Assembly: GCF_000156715.1 (NCBI RefSeq)
Contig: NZ_DS999314.1
Coordinates: 1,950-65,949, forward strand
Length of the DNA: 64,000 nucleotides
Direction: 5' to 3'
DNA from: Francisella philomiragia subsp. philomiragia ATCC 25015
GTDB lineage: Bacteria > Pseudomonadota > Gammaproteobacteria > Francisellales > Francisellaceae
The stretch's first letter is position 1, and the number at the start of each line of letters is the position of its first letter. Below, one piece after another: positions 1 through 9,384 of the stretch. The position numbers and the translations under genes are program-made. The notes beneath the pieces are model-generated. The model worked only from the letters and a program-made list of their open reading frames with translations. It ran no database searches and had not been told where the DNA came from.

Positions 1-2934
1 CTAAGCTTCAGTGTGGTTACGCAGTTAGGGCAAGATATAACTAATAAATTGAGGCAGTTATTAGTTTGTAATATAAAGAAGGTTATAAAGGCTTGTCTAA
101 GAAAGGTTAGGAAAATAACGGCAGGTAAAGGTCGAGAGTTATTTACTAAAATTTTTGGTAAGGTTCAGAATGATGGATTATTCTATATGTATGCATATGA
201 AATATGGAGGGTTAAGCCTATATCTATGAAATATATGACTTTACTACAACATGAAAAAAAACAAGTTTATGAAATTATAAGGCGAATGCAGGATGATGTG
301 CTAAGTATGTCAAATTATTTAGGAGTTCCTAAAGATATGATTTTGGCTTGTAATGAATCTGGTAGCAAACCACCTATATTGTGGATTTGTAATAATTGGA
401 CTGAATTTCATAATCTTGCTTCAACGCTAAGTGCTGAGCAACCAATATTCGGAATGAGATCTTTGAATCAATATGTTAAGGATATAGGTAGCACTTATAA
501 TATGATTGAACATTTTTGTTTAATTTATTTTTCTAAATTGGTATCTCTTATAGATGTAACAAAGCCATTTATTTTATTTGGAAATTGTCAATCAGGAATT
601 TTTGCTGAATCTATAGCTATACATTTTCATAGAGTTATTAATGTTGACCCATGCTTAGTTACACTAGAATATGTGCCTACAGAATATATGGGTAATACAC
701 TTATGATGTTTGGAAGAGAAAGTCAATTTAATCCCTTTTATAATACAGATATTGATCCTAATAGTATTTGGGTAGATCATTTTAGAGGAGCATACAAATG
801 GCGGATACTGCCATCTAATCATGGTGGGTACTTTTCTGGAGATTGTCTAGCGATTACCACGAAATATTTATTAGAAAGTATAGATATTTTAGATGATAAG
901 TTAAATACGAATATATTTGATAAGAAGCTTATAATTCATATGGGTCAGCATAAAACAGGGTCCACCGCTATACAGAAATCATTATTAAAACACTGTGATG
1001 ATAATGAGATCCTATATCCTAAAACAGGACTTTACTCCATGGCACATTATGCTATGGCACATATTTTATCAAATTCTGAAGAGTCAGAATATCTTTCTTT
1101 TAAAACTACACTGTTTGATGAAATTAGGAGTAGTAATACAAAAACAGTTGTTATATCTAATGAAAACTTTTCATCTGATAAAGAAGTATTCTTTGATCAA
1201 CATAAGATGGAACTGTTATGGAATAGATTAAAAGATATAGCTGATAATTTTAATGAAAGTGAAATTGTTTTTTATGTTCGAGAGCAAGCTGAGAGCATAG
1301 AGTCTAGGATTAATCAATCCATTAAAAGTAAGATTTGTACAAATATAAAAGACATGGGAACTATTATTAACAATGTGACATCGAATCCAACTCTAGACTA
1401 CAATTGGTTCTATGATAGATTGAGACTAATATTTCCTTATTCTAAGATTACGCCTTTAGTTTATGATTCTGAAATATTGTATTCCAATGATATCGTAAGT
1501 GATTTCTTTAAGAAAATTCTAGGACTAGAGATTGCAGGATCTAATTATAATCCTAGAATTGCTGGTCTGGATTTAGTTAAGAAATGTATGTATGTAAATA
1601 GTATGAGTATATCGATTGAGTCCAAAATGAATTTGAAAGCAAAATTAATCAGTAGTTCGAATGGATTATCAGACTCTCAGACAATACTAAATCAGCAGAT
1701 AGTAGATCAAATTAGAGAAAAATATAAAGAGTCTAACTTAATTTTTAATAAAAAGTCTAATCTCTGCCCGTTTCGAAATAGCTTTGTTGCGGCTGGTAAT
1801 GGCCTCGTGAGAATCAATCAAGATGAATTTATTAAATTTAAAAAAAAGATTATCGAAGATTATAAAGTCGTAGAAGATTTTATACCAAAAATAATTACTC
1901 AGTATTGGAGTTATGGTGATATTCCATCTGAAGTGCAAGATATTATGCAATCATGGATAGATCATAATCCGAGCTATCGACATATCGTCTTTAATAAATC
2001 TCAAGCAATAGAATTTATAGAGAAAGAGTATGGTCAAGAAGTTAAAGCTTTATTTTTAGAGTGTACACTTCCGGCTATGGAGAGTGACTTTTTTAGGTTG
2101 GCATATATTCTAAAGTATGGAGGAATTTATGCAGATGCAAGGTTAAAGTCTAGTGCTGATATATCAGCTCTTATATGTGAGGGATCTAAAGTATATTTTT
2201 TACAGAGAGATATTGGCGTCATAAGAAATGGTTTTATTGTTGCGAAACCCCAGCACTATGTTATCAAATTTATATTTGAAAGTATGATATCCAATATGAA
2301 AAGTAAATACTTTGAATCAATTTGGGATACTACAGGTCCTGGGAATATTAATAATGTTGTGCAATCTTTATCATATATTAATCGAAGGGATGTTGTATTG
2401 CTTGATGAAGCTGAAATGAAAAGTAGCTATTTCGAACTACAAAGCTGTAATTATAATAAAAGCGAAAAGCACTGGAGTAAAAAACAGCTTACGATGGATA
2501 GTATATTTGTTAGCGGTAAGTGTCCTAAGTTATCATCAAAGAATATATACTTAAAACTGGCAACTGCTGATGATGATTTAAGTCAACTAAGGGAATCTTT
2601 TTATATTCCTGAATTTATGTATGCTACTGACTTTCATCATAATCAAATTATAGATTTATTTATAAGTAGAGAAAATATTTATATATATAACAAGTTTATT
2701 GAAAATTTTAAGGAGCTATATAATCAAATATCTAGTGCAGAATTAGACTCTATAATGTTGATATTTGATGAGAGTATTTTTAAAACTTCTATAAGCAATC
2801 CTACTTTTTATTGGAATCTTAATCTTTTAATGAAACCTTTTAAAAAAAGATTTATCATATCTGATAATCTTGATCTAGAATTAAAGCAACTTACAGATAT
2901 TAATCTATTGGAGGTTGATAAATTATCGCAGTAG
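1..2934 (+). CDS. Multidomain protein: thioesterase-like, sulfotransferase-like and GT32-like domains (5' partial)
   Basis: The frame is open to base 1. The first possible start (GTG at 13) has no Shine-Dalgarno, so the gene probably begins upstream; residues are counted from that GTG. Residues about 115-290 look like an alpha/beta-hydrolase thioesterase of the kind that ends NRPS/PKS proteins, with nucleophile elbow GNCQSG (Cys192) and a likely catalytic His270 in SNHGGYF. Residues about 303-560 resemble a sulfotransferase, with a P-loop-like GQHKTGST at 311-318. Residues about 624-760 resemble a GT32 sugar transferase (IPKIITQYW, then GGIYADAR), but the second Asp of the usual DXD is Arg. 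The last 200 residues are unrecognised. Function is unknown; decoration of a surface glycan or a carrier-bound product is inference. An insertion sequence lies just downstream. Confidence 0.6.
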   Translation, partial: LSFSVVTQLGQDITNKLRQLLVCNIKKVIKACLRKVRKITAGKGRELFTKIFGKVQNDGLFYMYAYEIWRVKPISMKYMTLLQHEKKQVYEIIRRMQDDVLSMSNYLGVPKDMILACNESGSKPPILWICNNWTEFHNLASTLSAEQPIFGMRSLNQYVKDIGSTYNMIEHFCLIYFSKLVSLIDVTKPFILFGNCQSGIFAESIAIHFHRVINVDPCLVTLEYVPTEYMGNTLMMFGRESQFNPFYNTDIDPNSIWVDHFRGAYKWRILPSNHGGYFSGDCLAITTKYLLESIDILDDKLNTNIFDKKLIIHMGQHKTGSTAIQKSLLKHCDDNEILYPKTGLYSMAHYAMAHILSNSEESEYLSFKTTLFDEIRSSNTKTVVISNENFSSDKEVFFDQHKMELLWNRLKDIADNFNESEIVFYVREQAESIESRINQSIKSKICTNIKDMGTIINNVTSNPTLDYNWFYDRLRLIFPYSKITPLVYDSEILYSNDIVSDFFKKILGLEIAGSNYNPRIAGLDLVKKCMYVNSMSISIESKMNLKAKLISSSNGLSDSQTILNQQIVDQIREKYKESNLIFNKKSNLCPFRNSFVAAGNGLVRINQDEFIKFKKKIIEDYKVVEDFIPKIITQYWSYGDIPSEVQDIMQSWIDHNPSYRHIVFNKSQAIEFIEKEYGQEVKALFLECTLPAMESDFFRLAYILKYGGIYADARLKSSADISALICEGSKVYFLQRDIGVIRNGFIVAKPQHYVIKFIFESMISNMKSKYFESIWDTTGPGNINNVVQSLSYINRRDVVLLDEAEMKSSYFELQSCNYNKSEKHWSKKQLTMDSIFVSGKCPKLSSKNIYLKLATADDDLSQLRESFYIPEFMYATDFHHNQIIDLFISRENIYIYNKFIENFKELYNQISSAELDSIMLIFDESIFKTSISNPTFYWNLNLLMKPFKKRFIISDNLDLELKQLTDINLLEVDKLSQ

Positions 2935-2958
2935 GTTGCGTTATGGTGTTATTTTTAT

Positions 2959-3987
2959 AGTAAAGTACTCATCTTACGCATGTTAGTTAAGGATTTCTAA
3001 TTTCATATAGTTCCTTAAGAGCAATAGCGTTAGATCTAACCAAGAGCTTATATTTGAGAGCGAAGTGATTTAGTGAAGTTTTTATCTTTAGCATTTCTAG
3101 TTTACAAAAAGCTACTAATGAGCAAAAAATATGATCTCTTTGAGTTTTTTCAACTTTAGTTGGTGAAGCTGATAAAGAAGTATTTTGCTTAATTGATTTG
3201 TAATAAACCTCTATTTGCCATCTTTTTTGATAGTCATGATATAACTGATCAGAATCCATTTCTAAATCATTTGTTACACAAGATATAAAATTCCTTTTGT
3301 ACTGTTCTCGTTTATGAAAATCTTTTTTGTTAAAAGTACTGGGAAATTCATATCTTTAAGCCATATCTTTAAAGATTCTCCATCAGCAATATCAAGATCA
3401 GAGAGCTTAATAAAATCCTTACTTCTTCTAGCATAATCAGTCAAGGCAATAACTCTATCTGACTTCATACCAAGTATGAATTTCTTCGATAATGTGTGAT
3501 GTATGAAATTCATATTATCTTTAGAGCAAAACCAGCTATCTGCCAAAATATATTTAAACTTAACATGATTAATAACTGCTCGATTTATCATGTTTTGAAA
3601 TATTTGGTTTTTAGTAACTTTTTATCTTCTCTTATACCTCTTATCTTTTTCATCTGTGCTTGGTTTTTCACTAATCGTATCATCCAAACAAAGAACATTG
3701 TATTAGCTATTATGTTTTCTAATTAAAGGCTTTATGTATCTCCAAAATTCTAAGCTTGTTAGATCTGATTTACTTAAAAATCTTGTTATTTTGTCATGTG
3801 ATACTTCTTGATCTAAATATATCTGATAATTTTGTAGCTGTTGTATACTTGGTTTGGCTTATAAGATAGTCTGTGTATATATCTAGTAAATCCTTGTCCA
3901 TTTCTTAGAAAATATATTTTCTTCTATCAGCAGTATTCTAAATATCTTTTTAAAACTTACAATCTTCTGCGTAAGGTAAGTAAAGTA
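2959..3987. mobile_element. Decayed IS4-superfamily insertion sequence with 9-bp target duplication
   Basis: AGTAAAGTA occurs at 2959-2967 and again at 3979-3987, flanking a dead transposase gene. Just inside lie inverted ends sharing CTTACGCA (2973-2980) and its complement TGCGTAAG (3968-3975). The element is therefore about 1.0 kb with short imperfect terminal repeats. A 9-bp duplication fits IS4-superfamily elements. It sits between the multidomain gene and the FN3-repeat secreted protein and interrupts neither. Confidence 0.7.
2987..3901 (-). pseudogene. IS4-type DDE transposase, multiply disrupted
   Basis: Read from an ATG at 3901 on the minus strand. The N-terminal part (MDKDLLDIYTDYLISQTKY) is separated from the rest by a frameshift near 3820. 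The DD(E) segments are recognisable: CLDDTISEK for the first Asp and ILADSWFCSKDN for the second. The final segment carries the IS4 YREK signature Y-x2-R-x3-E-x6-K in YQKRWQIEVYYKSIK. In-frame stops near 3704 and 3627 and another frameshift near 3260-3300 break the frame into pieces, so no active transposase can be made. The assignment to the IS4 superfamily rests on the YREK motif; I cannot name the ISFtu type. Confidence 0.8.
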
Positions 3988-3991
3988 GTAA

Positions 3992-6283
3992 TTATGCTAA
4001 AGTATTAAAGCTAAATGTAGAGGAGTCTGTACCGTAGCCATCTGCAGTTACACTAAATGTTACAGAGTATCTTGTATTAGGAGATAGATCATTAAACTGT
4101 CTTTGTAGTTGATCAGTTTCTAAAATTAACTTTTTGTTAGTATCATCATAAAGCGATACTTTAAAGCTTAGGTTCTCAAATTTTCCTCTAGGATCCTTAG
4201 GATCTGGGGTACCACTAAATCCAACGAATGCAGAATTAGAAGTCAGGTCTTTTACATAGCCTTTATTTACCCAATTAACAGTATAATCTTTAGTAGAGAG
4301 AGTAATATTCTCACTACTCACATCATCATAACCATCAGCTTTAGCTGTAACAGCTAGAGTATAGCTAGTATTTGCTTCTAATCCATCAATTGTAAAGTTG
4401 TTAGTATCAGATGTACCACTTTTTACTACTTCTCCAGTATCTTTGTTAGTTATAGTATAATCATAGTCTATATCAACAGCAGATGGCGCAACATCTTTTG
4501 GATATGCCACTACGTTAACATTAGCACTTGTATAACTATTATCTACATTGATACCATAAATGTCTAAAGCATGTTCTGCAGAAGTTTTAATGGTATTAAT
4601 AGTTTTTGTAATATCTTTATAACCATCTGCACTCGCTGTGATTACAAATTTATAACTATGTGAAGATTTTAGATTATTAAAATCTATATCAAATCCTGTA
4701 TTTGAAGCAACTGTTTGCGTACCTGTTTGGACAGGTTTGGACGGGCTGGAGTTGCTGTATAGTTCATAGTTATATGTAATCTCAGCATCTTTGCCATCAG
4801 CAGTTTTTGCACTGAAGTTTTTAATACTTATACTATTATAAGCTATAGTTGGGGTTGAACTATTGAAGACTAGAGTAGAACCCGCCTGTCTAATTATGTC
4901 AATATTATTTGTATCAAAATTGTATTGTTCTACAAGCCCATTTTCTAAGCTGATATATATACTGTTGTTGTCAATTTTAGTTATATTAACTACCGGCGAA
5001 CTATAAATATCATCTTGGATTGTATTCCAGTTACTGGAAGTTGTATTGTAGTATCGAACTGCTCCTGACTCAAAGCCGACTACGATATATTTATCTCCTG
5101 ATAGGTTAGTAATTACTGAGTCTAGTGCAGTAGAGTAGTTATCATTAAAACCTTTATGATCTAGAGGTTTTGATAGACATGAAGAGATACTGCCGAATGA
5201 ATATGTGCTACAAGATGATACATCATACAGATAAATATCATTGGATTGTGTTATATCTTGTAAGATGTATCTTGCAACATCATTAGTACCATCATTCTCT
5301 GTGATAATATTAGAGTAGTCAGTTTCATCTGCCTTGACTGGAAGATTCACTATAGTATTTGAACCAGATTTATCATCGTAGAATCTAACTTGTCCTTTTG
5401 CAACTTCTACGACTCCTTGTATAGGGCTCTTATTAGATCCTAGTACTGCAAGATCTTGAGGTTCTAATGTGGATATTCCATCTGCCACAGTTTTTCTAGT
5501 TAACGCTTTTGCTTTACCCCCAGGGTTGCTTTGATCATATTCAGAGAAGTAATTAAGGCCATTGCTATCTATTTTCTGAGGGATATCTAATTTGACAATG
5601 GCTCCTGATTTCAAAAGCATATAAAGTGATTTAGGGAAGTCAAAATTACCATCTTTTGCAAACTGAGGTTTTTGATCTTCATTGTTATTATCAAAAATCA
5701 TTTTGATAATAGGAGATCCAAAATTACCAACTGTAATAGGATCTAAACCATAGAAGTAAGAGTTAGAGTTCTTAGGTTTCATCAAGTATCTAACATAAAG
5801 TTGACCATCAAGCGTTCCATAGAAGTTTACATAGTCTGCTATATCACTACTACTTTTGTAGAAAGGCGATGACACGCTAAGCGCAGGCGTGCCACCATTC
5901 TTTTTATACCAATATGCTTCATTGGCATTAGCTTGGTCATATACATATGCTTCTTGATCAATATTGAATGTAGAAGTGTAGCCATTTGTTTGCAATATTT
6001 TGAGTACTGAGCTCTTAGTATAGTCTAAACCGGCAGGCTGATATAATGATTGGATCTCATTTTGAGATTTATCGGTATTATCACTTCCAAAGTTTCTCCA
6101 TGTCTTAGCTAATTTATCAGCTATCAAAGTTTCGCCATTGCTATTTATTGCAATTAGTTTTGAACTAGGAAGATCTTTGATATACACGATAGGAGAAGTT
6201 TTTTGATCATCAGCATATGCCATCGTTGATGAGTCAACGATTCCCATTACTAACAATGAGATACTTAGAATATTTTTCTTCAT
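3992..6283 (-). CDS. Large secreted protein with three C-terminal FN3-like repeats
   Basis: This 763-residue protein starts with a typical Sec signal peptide (MKKNILSISLLVMG...AYADD). The N-terminal two thirds contain recurring short beta-type stretches such as SGAIVKLDIP, GQVRFYDDKSG, SGAVRYYN and NGLVEQYN, which suggests a beta-propeller-like fold, though I cannot name a family. The last ~290 residues (from about 478) hold three degenerate ~95-residue repeats, each ending in a pattern like SYxxxxTAxADGY, which resembles fibronectin type III modules. It was not recognised as an enzyme. FN3 modules often occur in secreted carbohydrate-active or adhesive proteins, so an extracellular binding role is inference. 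It is divergent from aceE, across a 405-bp gap holding its likely promoter and a 10-bp direct repeat. Confidence 0.75.
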   Translation of the reverse strand: MKKNILSISLLVMGIVDSSTMAYADDQKTSPIVYIKDLPSSKLIAINSNGETLIADKLAKTWRNFGSDNTDKSQNEIQSLYQPAGLDYTKSSVLKILQTNGYTSTFNIDQEAYVYDQANANEAYWYKKNGGTPALSVSSPFYKSSSDIADYVNFYGTLDGQLYVRYLMKPKNSNSYFYGLDPITVGNFGSPIIKMIFDNNNEDQKPQFAKDGNFDFPKSLYMLLKSGAIVKLDIPQKIDSNGLNYFSEYDQSNPGGKAKALTRKTVADGISTLEPQDLAVLGSNKSPIQGVVEVAKGQVRFYDDKSGSNTIVNLPVKADETDYSNIITENDGTNDVARYILQDITQSNDIYLYDVSSCSTYSFGSISSCLSKPLDHKGFNDNYSTALDSVITNLSGDKYIVVGFESGAVRYYNTTSSNWNTIQDDIYSSPVVNITKIDNNSIYISLENGLVEQYNFDTNNIDIIRQAGSTLVFNSSTPTIAYNSISIKNFSAKTADGKDAEITYNYELYSNSSPSKPVQTGTQTVASNTGFDIDFNNLKSSHSYKFVITASADGYKDITKTINTIKTSAEHALDIYGINVDNSYTSANVNVVAYPKDVAPSAVDIDYDYTITNKDTGEVVKSGTSDTNNFTIDGLEANTSYTLAVTAKADGYDDVSSENITLSTKDYTVNWVNKGYVKDLTSNSAFVGFSGTPDPKDPRGKFENLSFKVSLYDDTNKKLILETDQLQRQFNDLSPNTRYSVTFSVTADGYGTDSSTFSFNTLA

Positions 6284-6336
6284 GATATTTTATTCCTAAA
6301 TGTTACAAATGAAAATTAAAAAATATTATGGTGGTA

Positions 6337-6365
6337 AATTTATATCTTTATATAGCAACTATCAA
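6337..6365 (-). promoter_or_regulatory. Candidate sigma70 promoter of the FN3-repeat secreted protein
   Basis: On the minus strand, TTGATA (6365-6360) is followed after 17 bp by TAAATT (6342-6337). This would give a leader of roughly 45 bases to the ATG at 6283. The -10 is a weak match (4 of 6), so this is a candidate only. Confidence 0.35.
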
Positions 6366-6370
6366 TTATC

Positions 6371-6400
6371 AAAAATAAACAAACCTTGTTAAAAATAAAC
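6371..6400. repeat. Two identical 10-bp direct repeats spaced 20 bp
   Basis: AAAAATAAAC occurs at 6371-6380 and again at 6391-6400, exactly 20 bp apart, so both copies face the same side of the helix. They lie immediately upstream of the candidate -35 of the FN3-repeat gene. That is where an activator would bind; the regulator is unknown. Confidence 0.5.
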
Positions 6401-6606
6401 TAATCTAGTATGCTGAAATATTGAATTATCATGATTGATTTATAAGAAATTACGATAGTACATGTCGATGAGGTTAGTTAAGTCCATGTATGTGATTTCA
6501 ACTTGGGTATTGCAATGTAAGAAAATGATAGTAGGTAAGGTATTGATATCGTATTTTTACATAGTGATATAGTATTCTTTAATTAGTACAGTGTAGAGTT
6601 ATATAG

Positions 6607-6635
6607 TTGATGTTATTTATAGATTAACTTATAAT
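6607..6635 (+). promoter_or_regulatory. Sigma70 promoter of the aceEF-lpd operon
   Basis: TTGATG (6607-6612), 17 bp, then a perfect TATAAT (6630-6635). The distance to the aceE ATG is 53 bases, with a GGAGG Shine-Dalgarno in between. I saw no PdhR-type operator. Confidence 0.65.
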
Positions 6636-6688
6636 CGAGTGGTTAAGTTTTAATTTCGTTAATATTCGATTAATTCGGAGGATAAAGG

Positions 6689-9367
6689 ATGTCGGATTTC
6701 ACTAAAGATATTGATGTTTTAGAAACCCAAGAGTGGCTTGAGGCTTTTGAAGATGTCATTAAAAGAGAAGGTGCTGATAGAGCTAAGTTTTTATTTGAAC
6801 AGTTGCTTAGTAAGGGTGCTGAACTTGGTATAGAAAGTGCTTACTCAACAGCAAAAATAAAAAGATATATAAACTCTATAGATGTTTCTGAACAGCCAAG
6901 TTATCCTGGTGATATGGAAATTGAGCAAAGAATCGAAGCTATAAATAGATGGAATTCAGCAGTAATAGTAGCATCAGCTAACAAAAGAGAAGGTTCTATC
7001 GGTGGTCATATCGGTACTGGTGCTGGTGCTATGACTCTATATGAGGTTGGTTTTAACCATTTTTGGAAGGCTCCAAATGAAAATCATGCTGGTGATTTGA
7101 TTTTCTATCAAGGACACCTTTCTCCAATCGTGTACGCTCGTTCGTATCTAGAAGGTAGAATTACTAAGCAGCAACTAGAGAACTTTAGAAGACAAGCTTT
7201 TGACAAAGAAAACGCTGTATCTTCATATCCACATCCATATTTACAACCTACGTATTGGCAGTTTCCAACGGTATCTATGGGTCTAGGTCCTTTGCAGGCG
7301 ATTTATCAAGCTAGATTTATGAAGTATCTTGAGGCTAGAGGTCTAGCTAAGACTTCTGATCGTCGTGTATGGGCGTTCTGTGGTGATGGTGAGATGGATG
7401 AGCCAGAATCAATTGGTTCTATTACTAGAGCAGGGCGTGAAGGCTTAGATAATCTAATATTTGTAGTTAATTGTAACTTACAGAGATTAGATGGCCTTGT
7501 AAATGGTAATGGTAATATTGTCGAAGAACTAGCAGATGTATTTGCTGGTGCTGGCTGGAATGTTATCAAGGTACTATGGAGTAGTGACTGGGATAGATTG
7601 CTACAAGATCAAAAAGGCGGTAAAAAGCTTGCACAAAGATTGAGTGAACTAAATGATGGTCAATTCCATACAATCAAAGCTCATGGTGGTGCAGAGTGTC
7701 GTAGAGTGGTATTTAGTGGCGATGAAGATCTTGAAGCATTAGCTAAAGATATGACAGATGAAGATATTCAAGCGTTACGACGTGGTGGTCATGATCCTAT
7801 CAAGATTTATGCTGCATATAAGAAGGCTATTGAGCAAGCAAATGGTAAGCCAACACTTATCCTACCTATGACTGTTAAAGGTTATGGTTTAGGTGAGTGG
7901 GGTGAATCTAAAAATATTGCACACAACGTCAAAAAACTTGATACAGATGCTCTTGAGCATATCAAAAATAGATTTAATGTTCCTGCAACAAAAGATGATA
8001 TTGAGAACTACAAGCTAGTTTCACTACCAGAAGATTCTGTTGAGATGAAATATCTTCATGCGAAAAGAGCAGCTTTAGGTGGTTATATTCCAGCAAGATT
8101 AGAGAATAAAGAGCCATTAGCTATTCCAACTTATCAAGAGTTTGCAAAAAACTTATTAGAAGATAGTGGTGATAGAGAGTTCTCTACTACTACAGCTTTT
8201 GTAAGAATACTATCTCACTTAGCAAAAGATAAGAAATTAGGTAAACATATCGTACCAATCACAGTTGATGAATCACGTACTTTTGGTATGGAAGGTCTAT
8301 TCAGACAGTTGGGTATTTATAACCCTAAAGGTCAGCAGTATGTACCTGAAGATAAAGAGCAAGTAATGTTCTATAAAGAAGCTAAAGATGGTCAGATCCT
8401 ACAAGAGGGTATCAACGAGCAAGGTGGATTCTGTTCATGGATAGCAGCAGCTACTTCATACAGCGTGCATAAAGTACCAATGATTCCTTTCATGATTTAC
8501 TACTCTATGTTTGGTTTCCAAAGATTTGGAGATCTTGCATGGGCAGCTGGTGATTCTATGGCAAAAGGTTTTGTGATCGGTGGTACTTCTGGTCGTACAA
8601 CTCTAAATGGTGAAGGTCTACAGCACGAAGATGGTCATAGCCATATCCAAGCTGGTCTAATTCCTAACTGTATTTCTTATGATCCTACTTATGCTTATGA
8701 GTTAGCTGTAATTCTTGGCGAAGGTATGAATAGAATGTATGTTAAAGGTGAGCATGTATATTACTATATCACTGTAATGAATGAGAATTATTCTCACAGA
8801 GCTATGCCAGCTGGTTGTGAAGAAGGTATTATCAAAGGGTTGTATAAGTTAGAAGATACCAAGCCAGCTGACAAGCATGTGCAGTTATTAGGTTCAGGTT
8901 CTATACTAAGAGAAGTTGAGGCTGCTGCTAAGATGCTAAAAGATGAGTATGGTATTACTTCAAATGTTTGGAGTATGACTTCTGCTAATGAGCTTCATAG
9001 AGAAGCTAAAAAAGTAGCAAGAGAAAATATGCTTCATCCAGATGCTGAGAGAAAAGAAAGCTACATTGAAAAATGCTTGAAGAATGAGCAAGGCCCTGTG
9101 ATTGCTTCTACTGATTACATTAAGTTATATACAGATCAACTAAGAGAGTTTATACCGCATACTTATGTTAACTTAGGTACTGATGGTTTTGGTAGATCTG
9201 ATACTCGTGAAGCTCTAAGAAGTTTCTTTGAGATTGATAGATATCACGTAGTTGTAGCATCATTATATGCTTTACACTTAGATGGTAAAGTCAAGGCTAG
9301 CGAAGTTAAAGATGCGATTAAGAAATATAATATAGACCCAGAGCGTGTAGCTCCGCTATATTGCTAA
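6689..9367 (+). CDS. aceE: Pyruvate dehydrogenase E1 component, homodimeric type
   Basis: This is the thiamine-diphosphate-dependent decarboxylase of the pyruvate dehydrogenase complex; it transfers the acetyl group to lipoyl-E2. The length of 892 residues is normal for the single-chain proteobacterial E1. The ThDP motif starts at GDGEMDEPES (about residues 231-240) and ends at NCNLQRLDG about 30 residues on. The C-terminal half carries the transketolase-like pyrimidine domain (DESRTFGMEGLFRQ, INEQGGFCSW). The ATG at 6689 follows a strong GGAGG site. It is first in the operon aceE-aceF-lpd; aceF begins 17 bases after its stop. Confidence 0.97.
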   Translation: MSDFTKDIDVLETQEWLEAFEDVIKREGADRAKFLFEQLLSKGAELGIESAYSTAKIKRYINSIDVSEQPSYPGDMEIEQRIEAINRWNSAVIVASANKREGSIGGHIGTGAGAMTLYEVGFNHFWKAPNENHAGDLIFYQGHLSPIVYARSYLEGRITKQQLENFRRQAFDKENAVSSYPHPYLQPTYWQFPTVSMGLGPLQAIYQARFMKYLEARGLAKTSDRRVWAFCGDGEMDEPESIGSITRAGREGLDNLIFVVNCNLQRLDGLVNGNGNIVEELADVFAGAGWNVIKVLWSSDWDRLLQDQKGGKKLAQRLSELNDGQFHTIKAHGGAECRRVVFSGDEDLEALAKDMTDEDIQALRRGGHDPIKIYAAYKKAIEQANGKPTLILPMTVKGYGLGEWGESKNIAHNVKKLDTDALEHIKNRFNVPATKDDIENYKLVSLPEDSVEMKYLHAKRAALGGYIPARLENKEPLAIPTYQEFAKNLLEDSGDREFSTTTAFVRILSHLAKDKKLGKHIVPITVDESRTFGMEGLFRQLGIYNPKGQQYVPEDKEQVMFYKEAKDGQILQEGINEQGGFCSWIAAATSYSVHKVPMIPFMIYYSMFGFQRFGDLAWAAGDSMAKGFVIGGTSGRTTLNGEGLQHEDGHSHIQAGLIPNCISYDPTYAYELAVILGEGMNRMYVKGEHVYYYITVMNENYSHRAMPAGCEEGIIKGLYKLEDTKPADKHVQLLGSGSILREVEAAAKMLKDEYGITSNVWSMTSANELHREAKKVARENMLHPDAERKESYIEKCLKNEQGPVIASTDYIKLYTDQLREFIPHTYVNLGTDGFGRSDTREALRSFFEIDRYHVVVASLYALHLDGKVKASEVKDAIKKYNIDPERVAPLYC

Positions 9368-9384
9368 TCGGTGAGGAGATATTA

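Larger units (their letters stand above)
6284..6688. other. Divergent intergenic region between the FN3-repeat gene and aceE
   Basis: This gap of 405 bp holds no convincing ORF. On the left are a candidate minus-strand promoter (6337-6365) and two 10-bp direct repeats (6371-6380, 6391-6400). On the right is a good aceE promoter (6607-6635) and the aceE ribosome binding site (GGAGG at about 6677). I see nothing recognisable in the middle, about 6401-6600. Confidence 0.6.
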
